7,480 nt of DNA from Hyphomicrobiaceae bacterium. GTDB taxonomy: Bacteria > Pseudomonadota > Alphaproteobacteria > Rhizobiales > MH13. Every line of letters begins with the position of its first letter. The first letter of the stretch is position 1. The translations under genes were made by a program, and so were the position numbers. The stretch spans positions 9,803 through 17,282 of the forward strand of contig JAGRKQ010000103.1 of NCBI GenBank assembly GCA_020442235.1. Reading direction: 5' to 3'. Of this stretch, positions 1 through 5,117 are shown one piece after another. The notes beneath the pieces were generated by a model. That model ran no database searches. It was not told the origin of the DNA and saw only the letters and a list, made by a program, of their open reading frames with translations.

Positions 1-510
1 GCCGACAAAGGCCGCGTCGCCCATCACATGCGTCATGCAGGCCGGAGTATGACCGGGCGTATAGATCGCGACGCACTGCATCTGGCCGACCATATAGGTG
101 TCGCCATCCTTGAACAGCGCATCGAACTGCGAGCCGTCACGCTGGAATTCGGTGCCTTCGTTGAAGACCTTGCCGAACGTGTCCTGAACGATGGTGATCT
201 GGTCGCCAATGCCGATCTTGCCGCCAATGCGCTCCTGAATGTAGGGCGCGGCAGAGAGATGGTCGGCATGGACATGGGTCTCGATGATCCATTCCAGAGT
301 GAGGCCGCGTTCCCGAACAGTGGCGATCAACTCATCGGCATGACCATAGGTGATGCGGCCGGCCGCATAGTCGATGTCCATCACGCTGTCGACGATGGCG
401 CAGGAATTCGAGGCCGGGTCCTTGACGATATAGGAGATCGTGTTGGTCGCCTCGTCGAAGAAGGAGAGAACCTCCGGCTTCACATCCATGTTCACGGGGT
501 AGCTGCTCAT
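1..510 (-). CDS. MBL-fold metallo-hydrolase, persulfide dioxygenase/Blh-like (3' end outside window)
   Basis: The N-terminal 170 codons are present; the gene continues past the left edge. The zinc/iron-binding signature of the metallo-beta-lactamase fold, THVHADHL, lies at residues 78-85 (H79, H81, D83, H84), and the third-site histidine is in TPGHTPAC (H154). GDAAFVG at the edge is where the bridging aspartate normally follows. By family knowledge, proteins with this layout (ETHE1, Blh, rhizobial MBL hydrolases) are cytosolic thiol or persulfide oxygenases/hydrolases acting in sulfide detoxification; the substrate here is inferred. The N-terminus begins directly with the MBL domain, so the DUF442 phosphatase-like domain of longer Blh proteins is absent. 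The ATG at 508-510 is preceded by AAGGA only about 2 nt upstream, so the start is less secure; Met8 is an alternative. It is the last visible gene of the minus-strand series, 95 nt after the DUF2892 gene. It could instead be a glyoxalase II-like enzyme. Confidence 0.85.
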   Translation of the reverse strand, partial: MSSYPVNMDVKPEVLSFFDEATNTISYIVKDPASNSCAIVDSVMDIDYAAGRITYGHADELIATVRERGLTLEWIIETHVHADHLSAAPYIQERIGGKIGIGDQITIVQDTFGKVFNEGTEFQRDGSQFDALFKDGDTYMVGQMQCVAIYTPGHTPACMTHVMGDAAFVG

Positions 511-562
511 GTCCTTGGTTCCGTTTCCATTTGTATCTTTGGCCGTCAGGCGGCTTGGCATG

Positions 563-591
563 CACGGCAGGCTGGGAGGTTGCCTGCCGTG
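563..591 (-). repeat. Intercistronic hairpin between DUF2892 and MBL genes
   Basis: A perfect 10-bp inverted repeat, CACGGCAGGC (563-572) and GCCTGCCGTG (582-591), encloses a 9-nt loop. In the minus-strand transcript it begins 14 nt after the DUF2892 stop codon and lies about 50 nt before the MBL start. No T-run follows it on the minus strand, so it is a poor intrinsic terminator. It may stabilise the upstream mRNA, attenuate read-through or set relative expression of the two genes. The structure is seen in the sequence; the role is inferred. Confidence 0.5.
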
Positions 592-605
592 TACGCCCGA
601 AGGCA

Positions 606-821
606 TCAGGCCGTCTTGCAGGTCTTGATGCCGAGGATCGAATAGAAGGGGCAGATGCGGGTCGCGGCGACGATCAGCATGACGACGCCGACGGCGGCGG
701 CGACATACTTCACGACCGGCGCGTCGAACAGCGGCAGGCCGCTGGCGAAGGCCAGAAGCAGGAGGACGACGCCGATCACGGCGCGCAGAATACGATCAAT
801 GGTTCCCACATTGGCGCTCAT
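606..821 (-). CDS. DUF2892 (YgaP-type) small inner-membrane protein
   Basis: This 71-residue protein has a short polar N-terminus (MSANVGTIDR) and two hydrophobic helices, about residues 11-31 and 37-54, joined by a short turn. A CPF...TC tail follows (Cys57 and Cys68 in TRICPFYSILGIKTC). This matches the DUF2892 membrane domain that forms the C-terminal part of E. coli YgaP, where it is fused to a rhodanese; here it stands alone, the usual stand-alone size. The exact function is unknown; rhodanese and persulfide-dioxygenase neighbours in other genomes suggest sulfur-metabolism links. The ATG at 819-821 was chosen because GGAGA lies at good spacing upstream; the reading frame stays open to 890, but that extension is arginine-rich and lacks a better ribosome site. 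Downstream is an MBL hydrolase; upstream is a Crp/Fnr regulator across a 159-nt gap that holds a candidate operator. Confidence 0.88.
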   Translation of the reverse strand: MSANVGTIDRILRAVIGVVLLLLAFASGLPLFDAPVVKYVAAAVGVVMLIVAATRICPFYSILGIKTCKTA

Positions 822-877
822 GGTACTTCTCCAAGAAAAAGGTCCACGTCGCGTATAGGTTTCGCCCCCGGCATTCA

Positions 878-890
878 GTGACAAAGTCAC
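878..890. promoter_or_regulatory. Candidate Crp/Fnr-type operator upstream of DUF2892 gene
   Basis: GTGACAAAGTCAC is a perfect inverted repeat (5-bp arms, 3-bp centre), centred about 63 nt upstream of the DUF2892 start. On the minus strand a weak -10-like CTATAC (853-858) lies about 28 bp downstream of the dyad centre, near but not exactly at the spacing of a class II activator site. A further GTCACTG copy occurs at 942-948. The half-sites resemble Crp (TGTGA) or Fnr (TTGAC) half-sites, but the spacer is one base short of either canonical arrangement. Binding by the neighbouring Crp/Fnr protein is inference. Confidence 0.35.
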
Positions 891-963
891 CCAAGCCCAT
901 CCGCTCTTCGGCTAAGACGAGGCAAAAAGACCATCCGGCCGGTCACTGAAAATGGCATGCGAG

Positions 964-978
964 CGCCCGGAAAGGGCG
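964..978 (-). terminator. Short hairpin just after the Crp/Fnr gene, weak terminator candidate
   Basis: CGCCC (964-968) pairs with GGGCG (974-978) around a 5-nt loop, starting 2 nt past the Crp/Fnr stop codon on the minus strand. No T-run follows (the next bases read CTCGCATGCC), so intrinsic termination is doubtful. It may be a 3'-end stabilising hairpin. Low confidence. Confidence 0.25.
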
Positions 979-980
979 GA

Positions 981-1643
981 TTAAGCGGTGCGCAGGGTTT
1001 CCAGCGGCTTGCGATCGACGATGCCGATTCGCCCGCGCGACTGCTCGATCCAGCCGCGTCTCTGGAACTCCTGCAACTGGCGAGAAACCACCTCGCGGGC
1101 CGTGCCTAGTTCGGTTGCCAGCTGCTGATGGGTCGCCTGGATTTCCCCCTCGACCCCCGACAAAATCAGAAGCCTCTCGGCAAGACGCACATCGATGCGC
1201 CCGAAGGCGATGTCATCGATGACCCGGAACAGATCCGTGATGCGGCGCGAATAGGCCATGAAGACGAAATCGCGGAATGCGCTCGAACGCGAAATGAGTT
1301 CGTCGAAAACCGCGCGTGGCAGGGTGACCGCTTCCACATCGGTTTCGGCGACCCCCTCCGCTGAATAGACTTCATGGGCCAGCAGGCAGGCTGTTGTCAT
1401 CACACAGCTCTGCCCGGCCTCGACGCGGTAGAGCACGATCTCGCGTCCGTTTTCCGAACTCTGCTGCACCCGGACGACGCCAGTGAGCAGAAACAGGAGA
1501 TGATCCGGCTCCTTGCCAGGGCCAAAGATGACGGTGCCCTGCGGCACCCTCGTGTGAACGGCACGGGTGTTGAGGATTTCCTGCACGTCTTCCGGCAGGC
1601 GGGACAGCCCCTTGAACCGCTGTGTCCAACGATCAGTGCTCAT
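981..1643 (-). CDS. Crp/Fnr-family transcriptional regulator
   Basis: The 220-residue length is typical of the family. Residues 30-110 form the cyclic-nucleotide-binding-like beta-roll (VPQGTVIFGPG, LLTGVVRVQ), followed by a dimerisation helix (about 120-150) and a C-terminal winged helix-turn-helix (HQQLATELGTAREVVSRQL, about 172-190). There is no N-terminal cysteine cluster, so it is not a 4Fe-4S Fnr. The only cysteines are Cys80 and Cys86, in a loop (SCVMTTACLL) where Crp would contact cAMP; a thiol- or heme-based signal is possible but unproven. The ATG at 1641-1643 was chosen over the adjacent in-frame GTG at 1644-1646 because GAGGGG sits about 7 nt upstream. The start lies inside the Rrf2 gene (11-nt overlap), implying translational coupling. 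Likely targets are its own neighbourhood, including the DUF2892 and MBL genes. The signal cannot be read from the sequence. Confidence 0.92.
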   Translation of the reverse strand: MSTDRWTQRFKGLSRLPEDVQEILNTRAVHTRVPQGTVIFGPGKEPDHLLFLLTGVVRVQQSSENGREIVLYRVEAGQSCVMTTACLLAHEVYSAEGVAETDVEAVTLPRAVFDELISRSSAFRDFVFMAYSRRITDLFRVIDDIAFGRIDVRLAERLLILSGVEGEIQATHQQLATELGTAREVVSRQLQEFQRRGWIEQSRGRIGIVDRKPLETLRTA

Positions 1644-2103
1644 CACGCATCCCCTCGAAGCTGTGTCCGTCCAGCGGGCCGATCCGTTCCAGAAGGGCCC
1701 CGCGGTTGGCGGATATATCGGCGATCGTCAGATCGTCCAGCACGTCCATGAAGGCCCGCATCGCCCTGTGCAAGGCCACCGAGAGATGGCAGACCCCCAA
1801 CAGCGGGCAGGTGTTCTCGTCAGGATCGAAGCATTCTACCAGATCCATGCTGCCCTCTGTCAGGCGCACCACCGCACCGACGCTGATTTCACCGGCCGGC
1901 CGCGCCAGCGTAAAGCCCCCCTTGCGCCCGCGCTGCGTCACGATGAAGCCGCCCCGTCCCAGCTTGTGCACGATCTTGACGATGTGAGGACGCGCCAGAC
2001 CGTGGATCGATGCGACATCCTCGACGCGCACACGCTCCGGTGCCTTCAATGCGGCAAGCTGCAAGGCTCTCAAGGCATAGTTGGTGTGGCGTGTCAGCTT
2101 CAA
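1633..2103 (-). CDS. Rrf2-family regulator, NsrR-type (Fe-S, nitric oxide sensor candidate)
   Basis: The 156-residue protein has the canonical Rrf2 beginning (MKLTRHTNYALRAL), a winged helix-turn-helix (about 25-65, including RPHIVKIVHKLGRGGF and the wing QRGRKGGF), then three cysteines in VECF...TCPLLGVC: Cys91, Cys99 and Cys105. Three cysteines in this region ligate the Fe-S cluster in NsrR, RirA and IscR. The LVECF/C-x5-C wording and position fit NsrR best; RirA (iron) is the main alternative. The start is TTG (2101-2103), supported by AGGAGGA 8 nt upstream and by an in-frame stop at 2119-2121, with no ATG between. The stop overlaps the Crp/Fnr gene by 11 nt. It is transcribed divergently from the peroxiredoxin gene across 106 bp holding a candidate operator, so autoregulation and control of the peroxiredoxin operon are likely. 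The family assignment is firm; NO as the ligand is inferred. Confidence 0.92.
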   Translation of the reverse strand: MKLTRHTNYALRALQLAALKAPERVRVEDVASIHGLARPHIVKIVHKLGRGGFIVTQRGRKGGFTLARPAGEISVGAVVRLTEGSMDLVECFDPDENTCPLLGVCHLSVALHRAMRAFMDVLDDLTIADISANRGALLERIGPLDGHSFEGMRDEH

Positions 2104-2116
2104 GGATGCGTCCTCC
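2101..2116 (-). promoter_or_regulatory. Strong ribosome binding site fixing a TTG start
   Basis: On the minus strand the sequence reads AGGAGGACGCATCCTTG, a near-perfect Shine-Dalgarno (AGGAGGA) about 8 nt before the TTG start of the Rrf2 gene. An in-frame TGA at 2119-2121 excludes a longer protein. The rare start codon combined with a strong ribosome site is a common way to hold regulator levels low but steady. Confidence 0.75.
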
Positions 2117-2209
2117 TGTCACACCGAAAGATATATCGAGCGTATTGCTTTGGACAGACGCATCCTCCTACAGGCTTGGGTCTCTCCGTTCAGACTGAAA
2201 GGACGCATC
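2105..2209. repeat. Three copies of octamer GACGCATC in the divergent intergenic region
   Basis: GACGCATC occurs at 2157-2164 and 2202-2209 on the plus strand and inverted at 2105-2112. The outer copies sit immediately before the two divergent start codons (AGGACGCATC then CTTG on one side, ATG on the other), partly overlapping the ribosome sites. A longer approximate direct repeat, GCRTCCTCCT, recurs at about 2108 and 2160, 52 bp apart, close to five helical turns. This may be a regulator site or the trace of a duplication. Confidence 0.45.
2127..2151. promoter_or_regulatory. Imperfect dyad in divergent promoter region, NsrR/Rrf2 operator candidate
   Basis: The 25-bp segment begins AAAGATATATC and ends TATTGCTTT. 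Compared with its reverse complement, seven of twelve arm positions pair (AAAG..ATA / TAT..CTTT). The left arm AAGATATAT resembles the AAGATGYAT half-site known for NsrR in enterobacteria; the right arm is degenerate. It covers a possible minus-strand -10 (TATATC, 2130-2135) for the Rrf2 gene, where a bound repressor would block that promoter and could also affect the peroxiredoxin promoter. The match is by eye and the binding protein is inferred. Confidence 0.4.
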
Positions 2210-2836
2210 ATGAGCCTTCGCATCGGCGCCATCGCCCCCGATTTCCAGGCCGAAACCACCACCGGGCCGATCCGCTTCCACGACTGGATCGGCGACCAGT
2301 GGGCCTTCTTCTTCAGCCACCCGGCGGATTTCACCCCGGTCTGCACCACCGAAATGGGCCGCACCTCGCAATTGATCGACCAGTTCACCGCGCGCGGCGT
2401 CAAGCCGATCGGCCTTTCCACCGACAGTGTCGAAGAGCATCTGAAGTGGATCGAGGACGTCAACGACACCCAGAACACCACCCTCACCTTCCCGATCGTG
2501 GCCGACCCGAACCTGTCGATTGCCCGGCTTTACGGCATGATCCATGAGGCGGAGAGCGAGACGGCGGCGGTGCGCTCGGTCTTCATCATCGATCCGGCGA
2601 AGAAGATCCGCCTCACCATGACCTATCCGATGAGCGTCGGGCGCAATTTCGACGAGATCCTGAGGGTCATTGACGCGCTTCAGACCGGCGATCGGCACAA
2701 GGTCGCAACGCCGGCCGACTGGCGCCCGGGCGAAAAGGTCATCATTCCGCCGTCCATCGGCGATGAAGCTGCCAAGGGCATCTTCCCGCAGGGTTGGGAA
2801 GAAATCCGCCCCTATCTGCGCAAAGTGGAGATCTGA
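2210..2836 (+). CDS. Peroxiredoxin, 1-Cys Prx6-type
   Basis: This cytosolic thiol peroxidase reduces hydrogen peroxide, organic hydroperoxides or peroxynitrite. The 208 residues match the Prx6 class, with the thioredoxin-like AhpC/TSA domain in about residues 5-140 and the extended Prx6 C-terminal domain from about 160 (PADWRPGEKVIIPPS, GWEEIRPYLRKVEI). The active-site motif HPADFTPVCTTE places the peroxidatic cysteine at Cys45 with Thr42, and the catalytic arginine is probably Arg122 in AVRSVFIID. Cys45 is the only cysteine, so there is no resolving cysteine and an external thiol must recycle it. The ATG at 2210 has AAAGGA 7-8 nt upstream; a longer open frame back to 2081 crosses the regulator promoter and is rejected. 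It is divergent from the Rrf2 gene and 2 nt ahead of an EF-hand gene. Rrf2-type control is plausible. Confidence 0.95.
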   Translation: MSLRIGAIAPDFQAETTTGPIRFHDWIGDQWAFFFSHPADFTPVCTTEMGRTSQLIDQFTARGVKPIGLSTDSVEEHLKWIEDVNDTQNTTLTFPIVADPNLSIARLYGMIHEAESETAAVRSVFIIDPAKKIRLTMTYPMSVGRNFDEILRVIDALQTGDRHKVATPADWRPGEKVIIPPSIGDEAAKGIFPQGWEEIRPYLRKVEI

Positions 2837-2838
2837 GC

Positions 2839-3282
2839 ATGATCCGCACAACGTTCACCGGCACTCTGTTCGGCCTTGTTCTGGCAGGGTCTGCCCTCGC
2901 CCAGTCGGGGCAGCCCGGCCTCCACTTCATCGAGGTCTGGGATCTCGATCAGAACGGCACCGTCACCCTGGAAGAAGCCGAGCAGCGCCGCGGCGATGTC
3001 TTTCTCAGCTTCGATGCCGACGGCAACGGCGTGCTCGATGCTGAAGAATATGCCGTTTTCGACGAAGCGCGCGCCAGCGACGCCCAGCAGCACGGCACCG
3101 GCATGGGGCGTGGCGGACAGCGCGCCCAGGAAGGCATGACGCTCGCTTACAACGACACCGACGTCAATGGTGAGGTCACGCGTGAGGAGTTCCTCGCCCG
3201 CACCGCCGACTGGCTCGCTCTCATCGACCGGAATGGAGACGGTGCGGTGACGGCCGAGGATTTCGGTCCCGGACGCAACTGA
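2839..3282 (+). CDS. Secreted EF-hand calcium-binding protein
   Basis: The 147-residue protein begins with a signal peptide (basic MIRTT, hydrophobic FGLVLAGSALA, probable cleavage after Ala21, SALA|Q), so it is predicted periplasmic or exported. The mature part carries four EF-hand loops: DLDQNGTVTLEE (35-46), DADGNGVLDAEE (59-70), DTDVNGEVTREE (106-117) and DRNGDGAVTAED (130-141), each with acidic or polar residues at positions 1, 3, 5 and 12 and glycine at 6, apparently in two pairs. A glycine- and glutamine-rich linker (about 82-98) separates the pairs. No enzymatic domain is visible. GGAG lies 8 nt before the ATG, inside the end of the peroxiredoxin gene, and only 2 nt separate the genes, so they are cotranscribed. 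Calcium binding is well supported by the loops; the biological role, such as buffering, signalling or stress, is unknown. Confidence 0.92.
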   Translation: MIRTTFTGTLFGLVLAGSALAQSGQPGLHFIEVWDLDQNGTVTLEEAEQRRGDVFLSFDADGNGVLDAEEYAVFDEARASDAQQHGTGMGRGGQRAQEGMTLAYNDTDVNGEVTREEFLARTADWLALIDRNGDGAVTAEDFGPGRN

Positions 3283-3302
3283 CCCCAGTTCCCGAAAGAC
3301 AG

Positions 3303-3335
3303 GGCCGGCGGATCGTTCCGCCGGCCTTTTTGTTT
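3303..3335 (+). terminator. Strong intrinsic terminator of peroxiredoxin/EF-hand operon
   Basis: A perfect 10-bp stem, GGCCGGCGGA (3303-3312) and TCCGCCGGCC (3317-3326), with loop TCGT, is followed by TTTTTGTTT (3327-3335). It lies 20 nt after the EF-hand stop codon. The convergent modC gene ends 11 bp beyond the T-run. On the minus strand only a weakly T-rich CTGTCTTTC follows the same hairpin, so termination of the mod transcript here would be partial. Confidence 0.93.
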
Positions 3336-3345
3336 GCCGTTCGCC

Positions 3346-4428
3346 TCAGCCGATATCCTGCGGCGCGACCGAAACCGACTTGACGACGGTGTGGCAGGCC
3401 GTTCCCGGCGTCAGCTTCAGGGCATCCGCCGAGCGGCGGGTGATGCGCGACAACAACGCATCCTCTCCCACCCGCAGGCGCACAAGGCAGCCCGGCCCCT
3501 GCCCTTCATGCAGCGCCTCCACAACCGCCGGCAGCACGTTCAGCGACGAGATCGCCTCCGGCGGCTTGAGCGCCAGCATGACGTCCTGCGCCTCGATGCG
3601 GATGCGCAGCAGCGCGCCCTGACGGGCCGCGATACCGGGCAGATGCAGCGTGCCGCCAGAGATCGTCACGCTCATCAGCCCGTCCGCCGCATGGTCCAGC
3701 ACCCTGCCTATCACCAGCGCACCGGCTTCGCGCACGCCCATCACCGCGGCAATGGCCGGATCGGAAAGGACGTCCGCAACCGGCCCGCAACCGGCCACTC
3801 TCCCCTCGCGCATGACCACGACGCTCGTTGCCAGGCGGGCGACCTCGGCCGGTGCGTGGCTGACATAGAGGATCGGCAGGTCGAATTCATCGCGAAGCTG
3901 CTCGAAAAGCGGCAGGATTTCCGCCTTGCGCGCCTCATCCAGCGAGGCCAGCGGCTCGTCGGCAAGAAGAAGCCGCGGTGCCGACAGAAGCGCCCGGCCG
4001 ATGGCGACACGCTGCTTTTCGCCGCCTGACAGCGTTCCCGGCCGCCGTGTCAGCAAGGGGCCGATGCCGAGCATCTCGATGATCCTGTCACGGTCGCTCC
4101 GGCGGGCCTCTTTCGGGGCGAGCCTTGCGCCGTAATCGAGGTTTCCCGCCACGCTCAGATGCGGAAACAGCCGTCCTTCCTGAAAGATATAGCCGATGCG
4201 ACGACGATGAACGGCCGGCCACACCCCTGCCGAAAGATCGAACAGCGGTTCTCCATTGAGGCGCATCAATCCAGAATCCGGTTTAATAATGCCGGAAATC
4301 ATATTGATTAAACTGCTTTTTCCAGATCCCGATCTTCCCGTGATCACGGTCAGTCCTGCGGGAGCCTCAAAGGCAGCATCAAGGCGGAAGCTTCCGAAGG
4401 AATGGGCGAGCGTGACGGCAAGGCTCAT
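3346..4428 (-). CDS. modC: Molybdate ABC transporter ATP-binding protein ModC
   Basis: This cytoplasmic ATPase powers molybdate import with ModB. The 360 residues match ModC. Seen in order: Walker A GRSGSGKS (31-38), Q-loop IFQEGRLFPHLSV (Gln83), signature LSGGEKQRVAIGRALL (133-148), Walker B LLLADEP (153-159, catalytic Glu158), D-loop SLD, H-loop VSHAPAEV (His191), and a C-terminal molybdopterin/MOP regulatory domain (about 285-355). The MOP domain separates ModC from other import ATPases and may sense bound oxyanion. The ATG at 4426-4428 overlaps the modB stop in an ATGA (4 nt), so translation is coupled. The frame stays open far upstream through modB, but those codons are shadow sequence. 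The Walker A to helix 1 codons (around 4261-4330) are unusually AT-rich with TTA, AGA and ATT codons, unlike the rest. It converges with the EF-hand operon. Tungstate is an alternative substrate. Confidence 0.96.
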   Translation of the reverse strand: MSLAVTLAHSFGSFRLDAAFEAPAGLTVITGRSGSGKSSLINMISGIIKPDSGLMRLNGEPLFDLSAGVWPAVHRRRIGYIFQEGRLFPHLSVAGNLDYGARLAPKEARRSDRDRIIEMLGIGPLLTRRPGTLSGGEKQRVAIGRALLSAPRLLLADEPLASLDEARKAEILPLFEQLRDEFDLPILYVSHAPAEVARLATSVVVMREGRVAGCGPVADVLSDPAIAAVMGVREAGALVIGRVLDHAADGLMSVTISGGTLHLPGIAARQGALLRIRIEAQDVMLALKPPEAISSLNVLPAVVEALHEGQGPGCLVRLRVGEDALLSRITRRSADALKLTPGTACHTVVKSVSVAPQDIG

Positions 4429-5117
4429 GACGCACCGGCCCGCGCCGTCAGCCGCCGCGCCAAGGCTTCGGAGAGGATCAGTGCCGCAAAGGCGATGGCA
4501 ATCGCAATCATCACCAGCCGCAGGGCGGAGGCATCGCCGCCCGGAACCTGCAAGAAGGCATAGATCGCCGTCGGCAGGGTCTGCGTCTCGCCAGGAATAT
4601 TGGAAACGAAGGTGATGGTGGCGCCGAACTCGCCCATCGCCTTGGCAAAGGCGAGAACCGCGCCAGCCAGAACACCGGGAAGCGCCATCGGCAACGTGAT
4701 CGTGGCAAAGACCCGCAAGGGCGAAGCGCCGAGCGTTCCGGCGGCCTGTTCCAGCTTCGGGTCGACCGCCTCGAAAGAAAGCCGGATCGCCCGCACGATC
4801 AAGGGAAAAGCCATGATGGCGGCGGCGAGCGCGGCCCCGGTCCAGCGGAAGGCAAACACGATGCCGAGCGCGGCGAGCGGCTCGCCGAAGAACCCGCGCG
4901 ACCCGAAGGCGAGAAGCAGAAGATACCCCGTCACCACCGGCGGCAGGATGAGCGGCAGATGCACCAGCGCATTCAGGATCTGCTTGCCGGGAAAGTCCTT
5001 CCGCGCAAGGACATAGGCCACAAGGACGGCCAGCGGCAGGCTTGCCAGCGTCGCCCAGAAGGCAACACGCAGGGACAACAGAACCGCTGCCCATTCCTCC
5101 GGCCCGAGAATGCTCAT
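4425..5117 (-). CDS. modB: Molybdate ABC transporter permease ModB
   Basis: This inner-membrane channel subunit carries molybdate from ModA into the cytoplasm. The 230 residues are the usual ModB length. About five or six hydrophobic segments are visible (about 10-37, 52-71, 83-105, 145-160 and 197-218). The cytoplasmic EAA-type coupling loop that docks on ModC reads EQAAGTLGASPLRVFATITLP (123-143), preceded by DPKL, and is followed by the conserved GEFGATITFVSNIPGETQTLP (162-182). The ATG at 5115-5117 overlaps the modA stop by 4 nt, and its own stop overlaps modC by 4 nt, so all three are translationally coupled in fixed order. A GTGAGG ribosome site lies in the end of modA. No truncation or missing motif is seen. 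Confidence 0.96.
   Translation of the reverse strand: MSILGPEEWAAVLLSLRVAFWATLASLPLAVLVAYVLARKDFPGKQILNALVHLPLILPPVVTGYLLLLAFGSRGFFGEPLAALGIVFAFRWTGAALAAAIMAFPLIVRAIRLSFEAVDPKLEQAAGTLGASPLRVFATITLPMALPGVLAGAVLAFAKAMGEFGATITFVSNIPGETQTLPTAIYAFLQVPGGDASALRLVMIAIAIAFAALILSEALARRLTARAGAS

Noticed and set aside
527..542. NsrR-like half-site (AAAGATACAAAT on the minus strand) upstream of the MBL gene
   Set aside because: Only one arm is present and the expected second half is absent; too short to claim as an operator, though it resembles the arm at 2127.
822..890. N-terminal extension of the DUF2892 protein to an earlier start
   Set aside because: The added residues are basic and unlike the family; GGAGA before 821 marks the usual start, and the candidate operator would fall inside the coding region.
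2081..2209. N-terminal extension of the peroxiredoxin
   Set aside because: It would run through the Rrf2 start and promoter. The extra residues are not Prx-like, and AAAGGA precedes the ATG at 2210.
1567..2547. A 326-codon plus-strand open frame across the Rrf2 gene and into the peroxiredoxin gene
   Set aside because: It overlaps two well-supported genes, crosses the divergent promoter and has a low-complexity His/Arg/Pro-rich product; a GC-rich shadow.
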